Shown here piece by piece: positions 16,720-24,961 of a DNA stretch of 64,000 bases. This DNA is from an uncultured Alphaproteobacteria bacterium (GTDB taxonomy: Bacteria; Pseudomonadota; Alphaproteobacteria; CAAGCB01; CAG-977), in NCBI GenBank assembly GCA_944390195.1, contig CALXOZ010000009.1:1-64000 (forward strand), written 5' to 3'. The position numbers were made by a program, and so were the translations under genes. Within the stretch, counting starts at the first letter, position 1. Each line of letters opens with the position of its first letter. Below the pieces are notes generated by a model. It was not told the DNA's origin. It searched no databases and saw only the letters and a list, made by a program, of their open reading frames with translations.

Positions 16720-18029
16720 CAGTTGTTATCCTTAAATGTGTTCATAAATAAAGCGGCATTTAGCTTGGACTGGGATTCTTCTTCCCCGACAATCAGACGA
16801 AGCTGTTCTATCAGAGAAGTAAAAATAGTTTTTAATTCCTGAGCGTTTTTGACACGGGAAGAGTATCCGTGAATTAAAATAGAGTTGTTGCGTATGTCTG
16901 CAATTATTGCGTCAGTGTTTTGCAGATAAGCTGTTTTTGGATGTTTGAGGTAATCTAAAAAGTCAATGACTTGTTTTCTGCCGAACGGCGGATAAATATC
17001 AGTGTTATCTTTTTTTCTTATGCGGTTGTTTTCCGCAAAATCACGCACTTTGGGATCGGAAGCGGACATGTGATTTGAAATGTATCCTTCTTTAAACAAA
17101 TAAAATTGTCCCAACATTTCCGCAATACGATAAGCGCGAATGGCGGCGTCTTCATATTGGCCTGAATCCAACCGGCGCAAACCGTTCGCATATAAATCAA
17201 ACATCATGTTTAAAACAATTGAGGCGTTTTCCTCCAATTGGTCATGTGATAAAACCTCATGTTTTTTTTCATCGGGTTCGATAACGAATTTTGATAAACC
17301 GCTTATCCAGTTTTGAACCGTCGGTGTTGTGGCAAAGCCGAAAGACGGCATTTCAAAAACGGGACAAATATCGGCGGCGGTTTTATAATCCAAACGATCC
17401 CAAGCGGAATAAAAATCGGCCAGCATTTTGACATTATTGACCGTTATTTTTAATTTTTCTGTCGGTTTTTCAGTCGAAAGCAAAGATTTTGCCGCCGGGA
17501 ATTGCCATGTTTTAAACAAAATCCGACATTGATCTAAAACAGATAAACCGCGTGCGTAAGAAGCGTCAAAATTTTTAACGGTTTCTCCTTCGATCAAATT
17601 TCCGTTCTTATCATTGTTACGTTGAATATAATGGAAGTCGGAAACGCGATAACGCATACCTATAGCATACAATGCCGCGCTCATCGCTTTTGTGCCGTGT
17701 GTAAAATCAATGATGAAATCTTCGGCAGAAAAACCGTTTTTAAATAATGTTTGAAATTTCCCTTCAAAAAATTCGAAACATTTGTCCGCATCGAATTCCA
17801 TGTTTTTTTCCGGCAGGTCTTCAATGAAAACCTTAAGGGAAGCCTCATATTCCAGTTTGATGGCTTCGGCATTTTTTTTGCTGGAACCCGACGGGAAAAG
17901 GATAATGTATTTTACATTAGAAAAATCAATAGCTTTTCTTAATAAACGGTAATATGATTCTGGATAACCGATTTCTTTCGGGTTTCCTTTTCCCACAATT
18001 AAAAATAAGACTTTTTCACAACTAAGCAT
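16719..18029 (-). CDS. csm6: Csm6-like CARF-HEPN ancillary RNase (TIGR02710-like)
   Basis: A 436-residue protein. The N-terminal CARF-like part has VLFLIVGKGNP, IILFPSGSSKKNAE and the ligand-site motif DFTHGTKAMSAAL (about residues 105-120). The C-terminal HEPN RNase motif is R380-x6-H387 in RNNSILIHG. CARF-HEPN proteins bind cyclic oligoadenylate from Cas10 and then cut RNA non-specifically. It is the first gene of the leftward effector operon. The form resembles the TIGR02710 family more than classic Staphylococcus Csm6. Confidence 0.85.
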   Translation of the reverse strand: MLSCEKVLFLIVGKGNPKEIGYPESYYRLLRKAIDFSNVKYIILFPSGSSKKNAEAIKLEYEASLKVFIEDLPEKNMEFDADKCFEFFEGKFQTLFKNGFSAEDFIIDFTHGTKAMSAALYAIGMRYRVSDFHYIQRNNDKNGNLIEGETVKNFDASYARGLSVLDQCRILFKTWQFPAAKSLLSTEKPTEKLKITVNNVKMLADFYSAWDRLDYKTAADICPVFEMPSFGFATTPTVQNWISGLSKFVIEPDEKKHEVLSHDQLEENASIVLNMMFDLYANGLRRLDSGQYEDAAIRAYRIAEMLGQFYLFKEGYISNHMSASDPKVRDFAENNRIRKKDNTDIYPPFGRKQVIDFLDYLKHPKTAYLQNTDAIIADIRNNSILIHGYSSRVKNAQELKTIFTSLIEQLRLIVGEEESQSKLNAALFMNTFKDNN

Positions 18030-18059
18030 AGTATTTCCAATAAAAATAACAAGTTAAAA

Positions 18060-18090
18060 TATGATTTACTGTTTTATAAAAAATGTCAAT
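18060..18090 (-). promoter_or_regulatory. Candidate promoter of the csm/cas operon
   Basis: On the - strand a perfect TTGACA (+ strand 18084-18089) lies about 55 nt upstream of the csm6-like start, followed after 17-20 nt by weak -10 options (AATCAT or CATATT). It falls after the stop of the acidic small gene, suggesting the effector operon has its own promoter. Confidence 0.4.
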
Positions 18091-18107
18091 AAGTATTTAC
18101 CTTATTT

Positions 18108-18275
18108 TTAATTGTATTCTTCAAAAGCCTCTTCATACATGTTTTCGATCATATCAATAAGCGAGCCATATTCATTCTCATAATATTCTGCATCTCTGTC
18201 ATCTTCTTCAACGCCTTCATATCCGTCATCTTCTAATTCTTCCGAATAAAATAAGGTATCTGTATCTGCAAACAT
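18108..18275 (-). CDS. Very acidic 55-residue protein upstream of the csm operon
   Basis: A small protein with 22 Asp/Glu and one basic residue out of 55, rich in Tyr (ELEDDGYEGVEEDD; EYYENEYGSLIDMIENMY). The ATG at 18275 is preferred over 18293 because GGAGAGA sits just before it. It lies between csm6 and the divergent WYL regulator, in the same direction as csm6. No family was recognised. Such composition suggests a binding partner of a basic protein or a DNA/RNA mimic, but that is a guess. Confidence 0.6.
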   Translation of the reverse strand: MFADTDTLFYSEELEDDGYEGVEEDDRDAEYYENEYGSLIDMIENMYEEAFEEYN

Positions 18276-18369
18276 TCTTTTCTCTCCTTGCATTCAACTT
18301 GGGACTGTTATTATGCTAGTACAATAAACAGACAAACTGTGTCGCTCTTTTTTTGGAGAAAGAAAAAAT

Positions 18370-19344
18370 ATGGATGAAACACGTTATTTTAAAAAAATTT
18401 ATGAATTGGTTTTAAAGCTTCAGAATACACGCTCAGGCTTAACAAAGAAAGAAATCGCCGATTTTTTAGGATGTTCTATGAAAACTGTAGAAAGAAAAAT
18501 GGTCGAAGTTGAAAGATGTTTCGGAGATGCCTTTGTAGAAACATCAAGCTATCCCAAAATGTATAAAATTAAATCCATGCAACTTCCGAAAGGTGTCGTC
18601 CTTTCTTCAACGGATATTGCCGTTATTCGTCAAGCGGCGGATTTAATGAAAAAAAATGACAGAGATGAAGAAGCGTCGAACTTAAGACTGGTCGCAGAAA
18701 AATTACAACGCATTCTGGCTCCTGAAAGTAGCAGAGAAGTAGAAGCTTTAATGATCGCCGAAGGAAATGCCCGTCGCCCTGTTCCGCATAAAAAAGTTGA
18801 TATGGATATCGTTTCCGTTCTGCGCGATGCAATAAAAAACTGGAAGGCCGTTCAAATCGAATATAAACCTAAAAAAAGCCAAAAATACAATTCTTATACG
18901 CTTTGTCCGTTTGGAATTCTATATGGAGAAAGAAATCATTATTTGTTGGCTAAACGATATGATTATCAAGATACGGACGATTTGCATTATTATATTCTCT
19001 CGAATATTCGTCAGGTGTGTCTTTTGAAAGACAAGGACTTTTTCGTCCCCGAAGAATTTTCAATAGAAAAACACACAAAAGATTTGTTCGGAATGTATAA
19101 TGAGCCACCGTTTGATGTAGAATGGCTTTTTTCTCCAAAGGCGGCGGGTGAAGCAGAAAAATTTATTTTTCATTCATCGCAAAAAATGGAAAAAAATAAA
19201 GACGGTTCGCTAACCGTTCGTTTTCGTGCGGGCGGATGTTTGGAAATGGCATGGCATTTATACACTTGGTGCGGACAAGTTAAGGTTATAAAACCGGTCG
19301 ATTTCTGGCAACGTGTTGCCAAACTTCGTCAGGAATGGTTTTAA
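18370..19344 (+). CDS. WYL-domain transcriptional regulator
   Basis: A 324-residue regulator. The N-terminal winged helix (GLTKKEIADFLGCSMKTVERKM, about residues 22-43) is followed by a helical linker, the WYL domain (VQIEYKPKK, CPFGILYGERNHYLLAKR) and the WCX C-terminal extension. WYL regulators bind nucleic-acid-like ligands and often control CRISPR and phage-defence genes. Divergent placement 95 nt from the acidic gene suggests control of the CRISPR locus. GGAGAAAG precedes the ATG. Confidence 0.88.
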   Translation: MDETRYFKKIYELVLKLQNTRSGLTKKEIADFLGCSMKTVERKMVEVERCFGDAFVETSSYPKMYKIKSMQLPKGVVLSSTDIAVIRQAADLMKKNDRDEEASNLRLVAEKLQRILAPESSREVEALMIAEGNARRPVPHKKVDMDIVSVLRDAIKNWKAVQIEYKPKKSQKYNSYTLCPFGILYGERNHYLLAKRYDYQDTDDLHYYILSNIRQVCLLKDKDFFVPEEFSIEKHTKDLFGMYNEPPFDVEWLFSPKAAGEAEKFIFHSSQKMEKNKDGSLTVRFRAGGCLEMAWHLYTWCGQVKVIKPVDFWQRVAKLRQEWF

Positions 19345-19357
19345 GAAACTCTTTATT

Positions 19358-19681
19358 TTATTCTTGTGACGACACAGGACGTTGATTTGTCCGTTTTTGA
19401 AAAAGGTATTTTTGACTGATTTCTAACATTCCATTGTTATACAACCGGCGTGCCTGCCAACGGGATAAATTGACGTTTTTTTGTATGACTTTCCAACATA
19501 ACCCTTTGGCTCGTAACCAGATGATTTTTCGTGCGCGCAAATCGTTGATCGACGGCAACAACACATCTGTGGCGTATCGAGCCTTTTCCCGTTCCGTATC
19601 TGTAATATAAGGGGAATCTAACGGATTCTCAGTGATTTCCACTGCCAACTTTAACAACTGTTCGATTTCCTTTTTTTTCAT
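19358..19681 (-). CDS. DUF6362-like helix-turn-helix protein
   Basis: A 107-residue protein whose C-terminal half looks like a helix-turn-helix (IWLRAKGLCWKVIQKNVNLSRWQARRLYNNGM). It resembles the DUF6362 family found in phages and integrative elements of Alphaproteobacteria; its role is unknown. Its ATG overlaps the stop of the truncated virB4 (ATGA), so it belongs to the ancestral transfer operon rather than to the CRISPR locus. Confidence 0.6.
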   Translation of the reverse strand: MKKKEIEQLLKLAVEITENPLDSPYITDTEREKARYATDVLLPSINDLRARKIIWLRAKGLCWKVIQKNVNLSRWQARRLYNNGMLEISQKYLFQKRTNQRPVSSQE

Positions 19682-20607
19682 CGGTTCGCTCCATAGTGTT
19701 TGAGATAGTAAGTCGCCGGATCTTCCGGTTTGAACAGCTTGGCGTAATCAAGGAAACGGACGGCTTTAGCGCCGCCTTTAAAGGCGTTCAGGTAATTGCC
19801 AAGGCAAGTCATATCCGTTTCCAAAAACACGTTGACGCCGTTCCTTTGCATCAAAACGGGGCGTTTCGCTCCCTCGATCCGAGCCCCTTTCGTCAGCACA
19901 AAGTCCGTCTCGCTTTCCGTCAGGTTAAAGCCGTCGATTTCCTCCGGCGTTCCCGCACAGCCGTCATAGAAAAACCTTGTGTGGCAGTTCGTTAAAATCG
20001 TTTCCTTGATATTCAGCGTCTTCAAATCGTTCGTTCCCTGAAACGCCATAAAAATCGCCATTCTTTGCTTTCTTGCGGTTTTAAGCAGTTTCTCGATTTC
20101 CGTTTTCAGAGGATGCGAAGAAAGAAGTGTCGGAGCTTCGTCAACAATCAGCAAAGACGGTTTGCCGTTTTGCGCGTTCTTTTCGATCTTTTTGAACAAA
20201 TGGAAGAATAATGCCGCCGCCGCGTTCGCATCGTCCTTCACGTTATCCAAACCGAACACGTTTAACCGGTTTTGCGCTACGTCAAGCGTGTCTCTGTTCC
20301 CGTTGAACAACTTGGCATTCAATGTGTTTCCTTTAATCCATTTTTCAAGCTTTTCTTTGAACCGCCCGTTCGGAGCCAATTCGTTCGCATATAAATCCAT
20401 GCGTCTGTTGAAACGAGGCTGTTTCAGCATTTCGGACACGAATATCCGAATGTCTTTCTTTTCTTCTTCCGTTTCGGCACAAGTCAGTATCTGCATAAAC
20501 ATATTCAGCGTCGTTTCTTCTCCGGCTCCGCAATCAAACGGGTTCAGACTGATTTTCCCGTCCTGACTGATCTGATGATACGTTCCGCCGACCAAGTCCG
20601 TGAACAC
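19678..20607 (-). pseudogene. 5'-truncated VirB4/TrbE-like conjugation ATPase
   Basis: The 309 codons match only the C-terminal half of VirB4. They begin at the strand following Walker A (GGTYHQISQDGKISLNPFDC) and keep Walker B (SLLIVDEAPTLL), the KTARKQRMAIFMAFQG helix and the SETDFV region. The Walker A loop and the whole N-terminal half are missing. In frame, a TAG lies just two codons upstream of the first GTG, and the tRNA-Thr attachment fragment lies 80 nt further. The coding sequence therefore stops being VirB4 at the element boundary. It cannot be an active ATPase. Confidence 0.75.
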
Positions 20608-20640
20608 CGTTCTAAAAGCCTTTATTTTCTGCGGTTTTTA

Positions 20641-20684
20641 TAATCAAACGCACTATGGCGCAATATAACGCAATATATCAGACC
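20641..20684. repeat. Direct repeats beside the attachment core
   Basis: GCGCAATATA and ACGCAATATA are adjacent direct repeats (20659-20678) immediately left of the tRNA fragment. Their position inside the element end fits integrase arm-type sites. Confidence 0.35.
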
Positions 20685-20735
20685 GTCTGATTTGTAATCA
20701 TCAGGTCTGGAGTTCAAGTCTCTCTGCCGGCACCA
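20685..20735 (+). other. Attachment site: 3' fragment of tRNA-Thr(UGU)
   Basis: The sequence has an anticodon loop TTTGTAA (anticodon TGT), the T-loop GTTCAAGTC and the acceptor end TGCCGGCACCA. No 5' half follows upstream: neither GCCGGCA nor a D-arm is present. It is thus the 3' part of a tRNA-Thr gene left at one end of an element integrated into that gene. The anticodon-stem and T-stem pairing is imperfect, which fits a decaying duplicate. The intact copy would be at the other element end, outside the window. Confidence 0.7.
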
Positions 20736-20739
20736 TAAA

Positions 20740-20767
20740 AAAGCCACCTTTTAGGTGGTTTTTTTTG
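20740..20767 (+). terminator. Terminator of the original tRNA-Thr gene
   Basis: AAGCCACCT / AGGTGGTT stem followed by eight T. It directly follows the tRNA 3' end, so the chromosome proper resumes here. The next 250 bases up to 21017 hold no gene I could identify. Confidence 0.8.
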
Positions 20768-21017
20768 TCTGTAAACCTTTTTTTAGTTTGGCGTAAATTA
20801 TCAATATTTTTAATAAATCTAAGGCATTTTTTTTGAAAGAAAAACGGTAAAAAAAGAATAAAAGTATCAAATTAAAGAATAATAAATAAATGTTTTTATA
20901 TAAACATTCCTATTTTATGCTTACCTTTTTGTGAGTATTATCCAATATTGTAAGTGTTGATTTTTTTTAATAAAAAATAGCATGAAAATATTATCCGTAG
21001 TTTTGAAAAGGTGAAAA

Positions 21018-21572
21018 ATGAGCAAAAAAATCATTATACTTAACGGAAGTCCGAGAATAAACGGAAATACTCAAGGATTGATTGATGCTTTTACGAAAGG
21101 TGCGCAACAAAAAGGTCATGAGGTGATTTGTTTTAATTTGGAACAGCTTAAAATTCACGGATGCTTGGGCTGTTTCGGCGGTGGAAAAGATAGGAAAAGT
21201 CCTTGTGTTCAGAAAGATGATATGCTGAAAATTTATCCAAAATATATAAAAGCCGATGTCGTTGTTTTGGCATCTCCGATGTATTACTGGGGATTTTCCG
21301 GACAATTAAAATGCGCCTTTGATAGATTGTTTGCTGTGGCGGAATGTGAGGCAAATTATGAAAATCCTAAAAAAGAATGCCTCTTGTTAATGGCATCCGA
21401 AGGTGACGGAGATGAAAACAGCAAACCGATTCTTGATTATTATGAAGCTTTATTAAAACATCTGAATTGGAAAAATCTGGGGGACATTATCGCCGGCGGT
21501 GTTTTAAAAATCGGTGACATTAAGAACCATAAAGCTTTAGAAAAAGCTTTTGAACTGGGGATATCCTTATAA
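21018..21572 (+). CDS. NADPH-dependent FMN reductase / flavodoxin-fold oxidoreductase
   Basis: A 184-residue flavodoxin-like protein. The FMN phosphate loop is at the N-terminus (IIILNGSPRINGNTQGLI), followed by the CLGCFGGG cysteine pair and the ring-binding SPMYYWGFSGQLKCAFDR. Enzymes of this family reduce quinones or other substrates with NAD(P)H; the substrate is not evident. AAAAGG precedes the ATG. It is convergent with the split hxlR gene. Confidence 0.85.
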   Translation: MSKKIIILNGSPRINGNTQGLIDAFTKGAQQKGHEVICFNLEQLKIHGCLGCFGGGKDRKSPCVQKDDMLKIYPKYIKADVVVLASPMYYWGFSGQLKCAFDRLFAVAECEANYENPKKECLLLMASEGDGDENSKPILDYYEALLKHLNWKNLGDIIAGGVLKIGDIKNHKALEKAFELGISL

Positions 21573-21576
21573 TTTT

Positions 21577-22327
21577 CTATTTGGGGCGATGCTTGTCGCC
21601 CCATTCGCATAAAGCAAATAACATCGGAATTAGAGATTTTCCTTTTTCAGTGAGGCTGTATTCGACTTTGGGTGGAAGTTCCGGATAAACTTTTCGGTTT
21701 ATTAATCCGTCTTTTCCCAGCTCTTTTAAGGTTGAACTCAGCATTTTAAAAGATAATTTATTGTCAATGGTATAAGTAACTCAGCCGGTTCTTTCAAGAT
21801 ACTGTTCATATACGGGTTGGCTATTATCTTTACACCTTCAAAACAACTTCCCTTTTTAAAACACCTCAGCATGTTTTCAGCCTCTTGTAAAGCTGCATAA
21901 ACACCTTCTCCGTTTTGTTTCCAATGAAGAATTAAACGAATTGCACCTTTATATGTTTCCGTTTCGTCTATGTTATAGTTTGATGTGTCAAAAGGTACTA
22001 TTACAATTTCCCACCAGTTTTTACCTTTCTTAAAATTGTAATTTGTATTCAAATATTTAACAGGAAGATTTGTAAATTCACCTGTTTTGGTTTGTATTAT
22101 TTTTACAAGTCTTATGTTGTTCATCTAAATCTCGCTATAGAATTTCTAAGATGATCCTTCCATAAAGAAATCTTGCCAATGAGCCGATGCAAAGCATTAT
22201 GCCGCAAAACCTCGAATTCCCCCAACCAATACAAAACGATCATTTTATATTTTCCCCCGATCAGCGATAAAGTATAGCCAAAACCGGTCTTTTCAATTTG
22301 TGTGGAAGGTGGAATACATTGCGTCAT
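21577..22327 (-). pseudogene. HxlR-family regulator split by an insertion
   Basis: The N-terminal half (from ATG 22327) reads IEKTGFGYTLSLIGGKYKM and HNALHRLIGKIS. The C-terminal half reads [17 protein letters not shown], then [15 protein letters not shown], and stops at 21577. These two halves together make a normal HxlR winged-helix regulator, but about 390 bp containing another open frame lie between them. HxlR proteins sense electrophiles or redox stress and usually regulate a divergent oxidoreductase; the flavin reductase at 22562 is placed exactly so. Confidence 0.8.
21738..22124 (-). CDS. Phage-like small protein inserted in hxlR
   Basis: A 128-residue frame between the two hxlR halves: [17 protein letters not shown], then [20 protein letters not shown], then [11 protein letters not shown]. 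The pattern (amphipathic strands, an IPLTI end) recalls small phage tail or head-completion proteins, but I cannot name a family. Its ATG overlaps the stop of the hxlR N-terminal frame, and its end runs into the hxlR C-terminal half in another frame. It could also be a relic of a larger inserted piece. Confidence 0.45.
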   Translation of the reverse strand: MNNIRLVKIIQTKTGEFTNLPVKYLNTNYNFKKGKNWWEIVIVPFDTSNYNIDETETYKGAIRLILHWKQNGEGVYAALQEAENMLRCFKKGSCFEGVKIIANPYMNSILKEPAELLIPLTINYLLKC

Positions 22328-22561
22328 CTGACACTCTCTTTTAAGTTAGTGTGAGATATAATTGTTAGTATTGAATTTTTATGAAAATATATACCTGTAT
22401 ATAGATATGCAATAAATATTTAAGGATTTGAAAGTTCAAATATGTTTTTATTGCTCAAAAAAAACATATCAAAGATTGATCGAGGCTTTTATATGAACGA
22501 CGTCTGATAAAAGGTACAAAATAAAATGACATAAGATGAACGTACAATCCTGAAAGGAATC

Positions 22562-23065
22562 ATGAATATGAAAGAAATCAGCCTTCCGAAAGCATCTCAA
22601 CTTACTTCACCAAACCCGGTTACCTTGGTTTGCACACAAAAACCGGACGGAGCAACCAATGTGGCAACGGTTTCTTGGTGGACATACCTGTCTTTTAATC
22701 CTTATATGATTGCCTTTGCTATGGCAAAAACATCATATAGCGGGGAAATGCTGAGAAACAGTGGAAAAGTTGTATTAACCGTTCCGGGATCAAAACTTGC
22801 GGATATCGTTCTGGCATGCGGCTCTACATCAGGCCGTAACACGGATAAGGTATCTCAGTTTAATATAGAACTTACCGACTTGGAAAACAGCGCAATAAAA
22901 ATCCCTTGTCATAGCAAAGTCGCCATTGTGTGCCGTTTGAAGGAATATCACGAGGCCGGCGATCACTATTTGTATATATGCAATGTTGAAAAAGTTTATG
23001 GTGATGATTCTGAAGCTGCTTTGTTTGCTTGGAACGGATACACTAAAATTCATCCGATACAATAA
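22562..23065 (+). CDS. Flavin reductase-like (FMN-binding split barrel) protein
   Basis: A 167-residue protein of the flavin reductase-like family: SPNPVTLVCT near the start, GATNVATVSWWTYLSFNPYM, then SGEMLRNSGKVVLTVP, and a C-terminal DHYLYICNVEKVYGD. It binds FMN and reduces it or uses it for an unknown substrate. GAAAGGAATC precedes the ATG. The divergent hxlR pseudogene was probably its regulator. Confidence 0.85.
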   Translation: MNMKEISLPKASQLTSPNPVTLVCTQKPDGATNVATVSWWTYLSFNPYMIAFAMAKTSYSGEMLRNSGKVVLTVPGSKLADIVLACGSTSGRNTDKVSQFNIELTDLENSAIKIPCHSKVAIVCRLKEYHEAGDHYLYICNVEKVYGDDSEAALFAWNGYTKIHPIQ

Positions 23066-23223
23066 TATTGCTCTGCACTAAAAGAGATGACGGATATTGC
23101 GGATTAATACCGGACGGGCATAGGCTCATCTGTTTTTTGTTTATGTTGTTCCCATGACTTTAATCTTTTACACTTTTAAGTGTGTACAGATTATGAAAGT
23201 GTTGAAAAACAGGTGTGAATAAT

Positions 23224-23568
23224 ATGAAACGAGTGAAAATTACAGTGTTAAAAAAACATTTTGATAAAGAGCTGGCTCGAGAGTACGGCGCAGACGGATT
23301 GACGGCTTGTCCGATGTTACGGGAAGGGCAGGTCTTTTATGCCGATTATGCCAAACCGGAAGGCTTGTGCGATGAAGCTTGGAAAGCGATCTACCAATAT
23401 GTTTTTGCTTTGGCTCACGGTGCGGATAAACAAGTTTTTTATTATGGCGACTGGATCAAAACTCCAGGCATTGCGATCTGCAGCTGTAATGACGGTCTTC
23501 GTCCGGTCATTTTTAAATTGGAAACAACTGATGAAGATGCCGTCATTGATTATGAACCTGTCGTATGA
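23224..23568 (+). CDS. TIGR04076 family protein
   Basis: A 114-residue protein matching the TIGR04076 pattern: KRVKITVLKKHFDKELAREY, CPMLREGQVF, DWIKTPGIAICSCNDGLRPVIF, with conserved cysteines. The function is unknown; relatives are often found in anaerobes. The ATG at 23224 is preferred to a GTG at 23215 because AGGTG lies at a better distance. Confidence 0.75.
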   Translation: MKRVKITVLKKHFDKELAREYGADGLTACPMLREGQVFYADYAKPEGLCDEAWKAIYQYVFALAHGADKQVFYYGDWIKTPGIAICSCNDGLRPVIFKLETTDEDAVIDYEPVV

Positions 23569-23589
23569 CAAGGTTATATTTAAATTAGG

Positions 23590-24006
23590 TCAGTTACCTT
23601 TATATGTCGAATAACCGTTTGCCGATACGGTAATCGGAATATGGTAATGACCCGTACCGCTGATCTCAAAAACGACTTCGATATAAGGATAGACGGATTT
23701 TAAATTTTGAGATTGGAAATAAGGCGTCGTGTGAAAACGTAGTTTGTAAACGCCGTTTTCTTTGCCATCGGTCGGCACAAAGTTTGCAATTCTACCGTTT
23801 TCATTGGTTTTTTCAGATTTTAGAAATTGCCATTCATTGCTTTGCGCTGGATTTTTGAAAAGATCCACTTGAACGTTTTGAGCTGGTATACCGCGGGAAA
23901 TATCTAAAATATGGGTGCTTAAACGATATGTTGTTTCTTGAGCCAGAACAGTCGATGCCATACCGTTTGACAGCAAAATAGTCAAAAGTAAAAGAGTTTT
24001 TTTCAT
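23590..24006 (-). CDS. Exported 5-hydroxyisourate hydrolase (transthyretin-like)
   Basis: A 138-residue protein with a signal peptide (MKKTLLLLTILLSNGMASTVLA) and a mature transthyretin-like fold. RLSTHILDISRGIPAQNVQV is the N-terminal motif, and HYHIPITVSANGYSTYKGN is the C-terminal one, where the family normally ends YRGS. The enzyme hydrolyses 5-hydroxyisourate from uric acid oxidation. The signal peptide places it in the periplasm, as in some other Proteobacteria. The other urate-pathway genes are not adjacent. Confidence 0.85.
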   Translation of the reverse strand: MKKTLLLLTILLSNGMASTVLAQETTYRLSTHILDISRGIPAQNVQVDLFKNPAQSNEWQFLKSEKTNENGRIANFVPTDGKENGVYKLRFHTTPYFQSQNLKSVYPYIEVVFEISGTGHYHIPITVSANGYSTYKGN

Positions 24007-24479
24007 AACAGTTCTCCTTTTTAGATTTATTCTAAAGTTAGCAAAAAAAGAGACTTTTGAAAAGAGGGCTTTTTTATTATCCTGAAACGGCGCTGGTTAG
24101 ATTAAGGACGGTAAAAGCGATAAGAGGGAGACTGTTTGTTGGCAGTATGGCGTGAAATGTAAATGATTGCTCTTTTCCCTTTAAAAAAATTGAGCATATG
24201 GAAATTCGGTCAAATACGGACAATCTGGAAAAAGGGATAAGATATTTGCGCAAATATCCGACATATTTCAAAAAAATACGTTATCTGATCAATCAATGTC
24301 ACTATTATTTGTTATAGGACTTGAAAACGGTTTATGGATTTTTGTCGATCCTGAAAAATTTAAAGCCGAACAAGTTTCATATGCGCTTTTATTGAGGCGC
24401 TACCATTAATATGGTTTTGTCATAGAAAATAATGAGCATACACGAAAAACCCCGCTGTTTGTGCGGAGTTTTTGTGAAG
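24007..24479. other. Intergenic stretch without a supported gene
   Basis: Only short unconvincing frames occur. The right end carries a bidirectional terminator (24445-24473). Confidence 0.4.
24445..24474. terminator. Bidirectional terminator
   Basis: AAAAACCCCGC / GCGGAGTTTTT stem-loop. It would end the membrane-protein gene that stops at 24480 on the - strand. Confidence 0.6.
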
Positions 24480-24839
24480 TTAGTTTTTTTTATCCTCTAA
24501 GGACTGTTGCGCTTTTTTTGTTTTTGCGGAAAGTACGGCTTTTATTTTCAATTCGACAGGGTCAAAGATGATAATACGTTCGCTGTCGAAATCTGAAACA
24601 ATCCGTACACATAACATATTGGCGCAGGCGTGAGAATCTTGTATATGTTCTTGTTCGGACAAATTCAGATCAAATTCCAAAGGTGATTCTTTTGATGATG
24701 ATAGAATTCTTTTTTTGCCACTGAATAATTTGGGAGTCGTTCTGTAATTTACGATTCCGTAAATAATTCCGCCCAGTGTTAAAAAGATAAGGAATGTCAT
24801 AACCCCGACAAGTATTTTTAAATAGAATATTTTATTCAT
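24480..24839 (-). CDS. Single-pass membrane protein, DUF6476-like
   Basis: A 119-residue protein. A short cytoplasmic start MNKIFYLK is followed by one membrane helix (ILVGVMTFLIFLTLGGIIYGIV), then a soluble domain with two cysteines (CANMLCVRIVSD) and a beta-hairpin-like end (RIIIFDPVELKIKAVL). It sits divergent to the rluD-type gene, as DUF6476 proteins of Alphaproteobacteria often do; assignment to that family is tentative. The ATG at 24839 follows AGAGGT. Confidence 0.65.
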   Translation of the reverse strand: MNKIFYLKILVGVMTFLIFLTLGGIIYGIVNYRTTPKLFSGKKRILSSSKESPLEFDLNLSEQEHIQDSHACANMLCVRIVSDFDSERIIIFDPVELKIKAVLSAKTKKAQQSLEDKKN

Positions 24840-24961
24840 GAAATACCTCTGAAAAAACATAGCGTTTTCTTTTATACAGAAAAAAGGATAGTCCCGAAAG
24901 GAAAGTTTTTGGTAAACTGAAAAAAGTGTGTCATTTTATTTATCCAGAGCATGGTTGATTT

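Larger units (their letters stand above)
1..20735. mobile_element. Degenerate integrative/conjugative element carrying defence genes
   Basis: The span holds a tyrosine integrase (2901-4220), a MobC-like protein and relaxase (4530-5595), TrbL/VirB6-like and TrbJ/VirB5-like genes (5542-7454) and a VirB4 ATPase missing its 5' half (19678-20607). It ends at a tRNA-Thr 3' fragment (20685-20735). Between the transfer genes lies a complete CRISPR-Cas locus, and at the left a GmrSD-like defence gene. The left boundary and the intact tRNA gene were not found in the window, so they should lie upstream of base 1. Most type IV secretion genes are absent, virB4 is truncated and trbJ seems frameshifted, so self-transfer is unlikely. 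Mobilisation in trans is possible if the relaxase and its oriT still work. The extent is inference from gene content. Confidence 0.7.

Noticed and set aside
20641-20735. Complete tRNA-Thr gene
   Set aside because: The 5' acceptor strand and D-arm are missing; only the anticodon loop to CCA end can be read.
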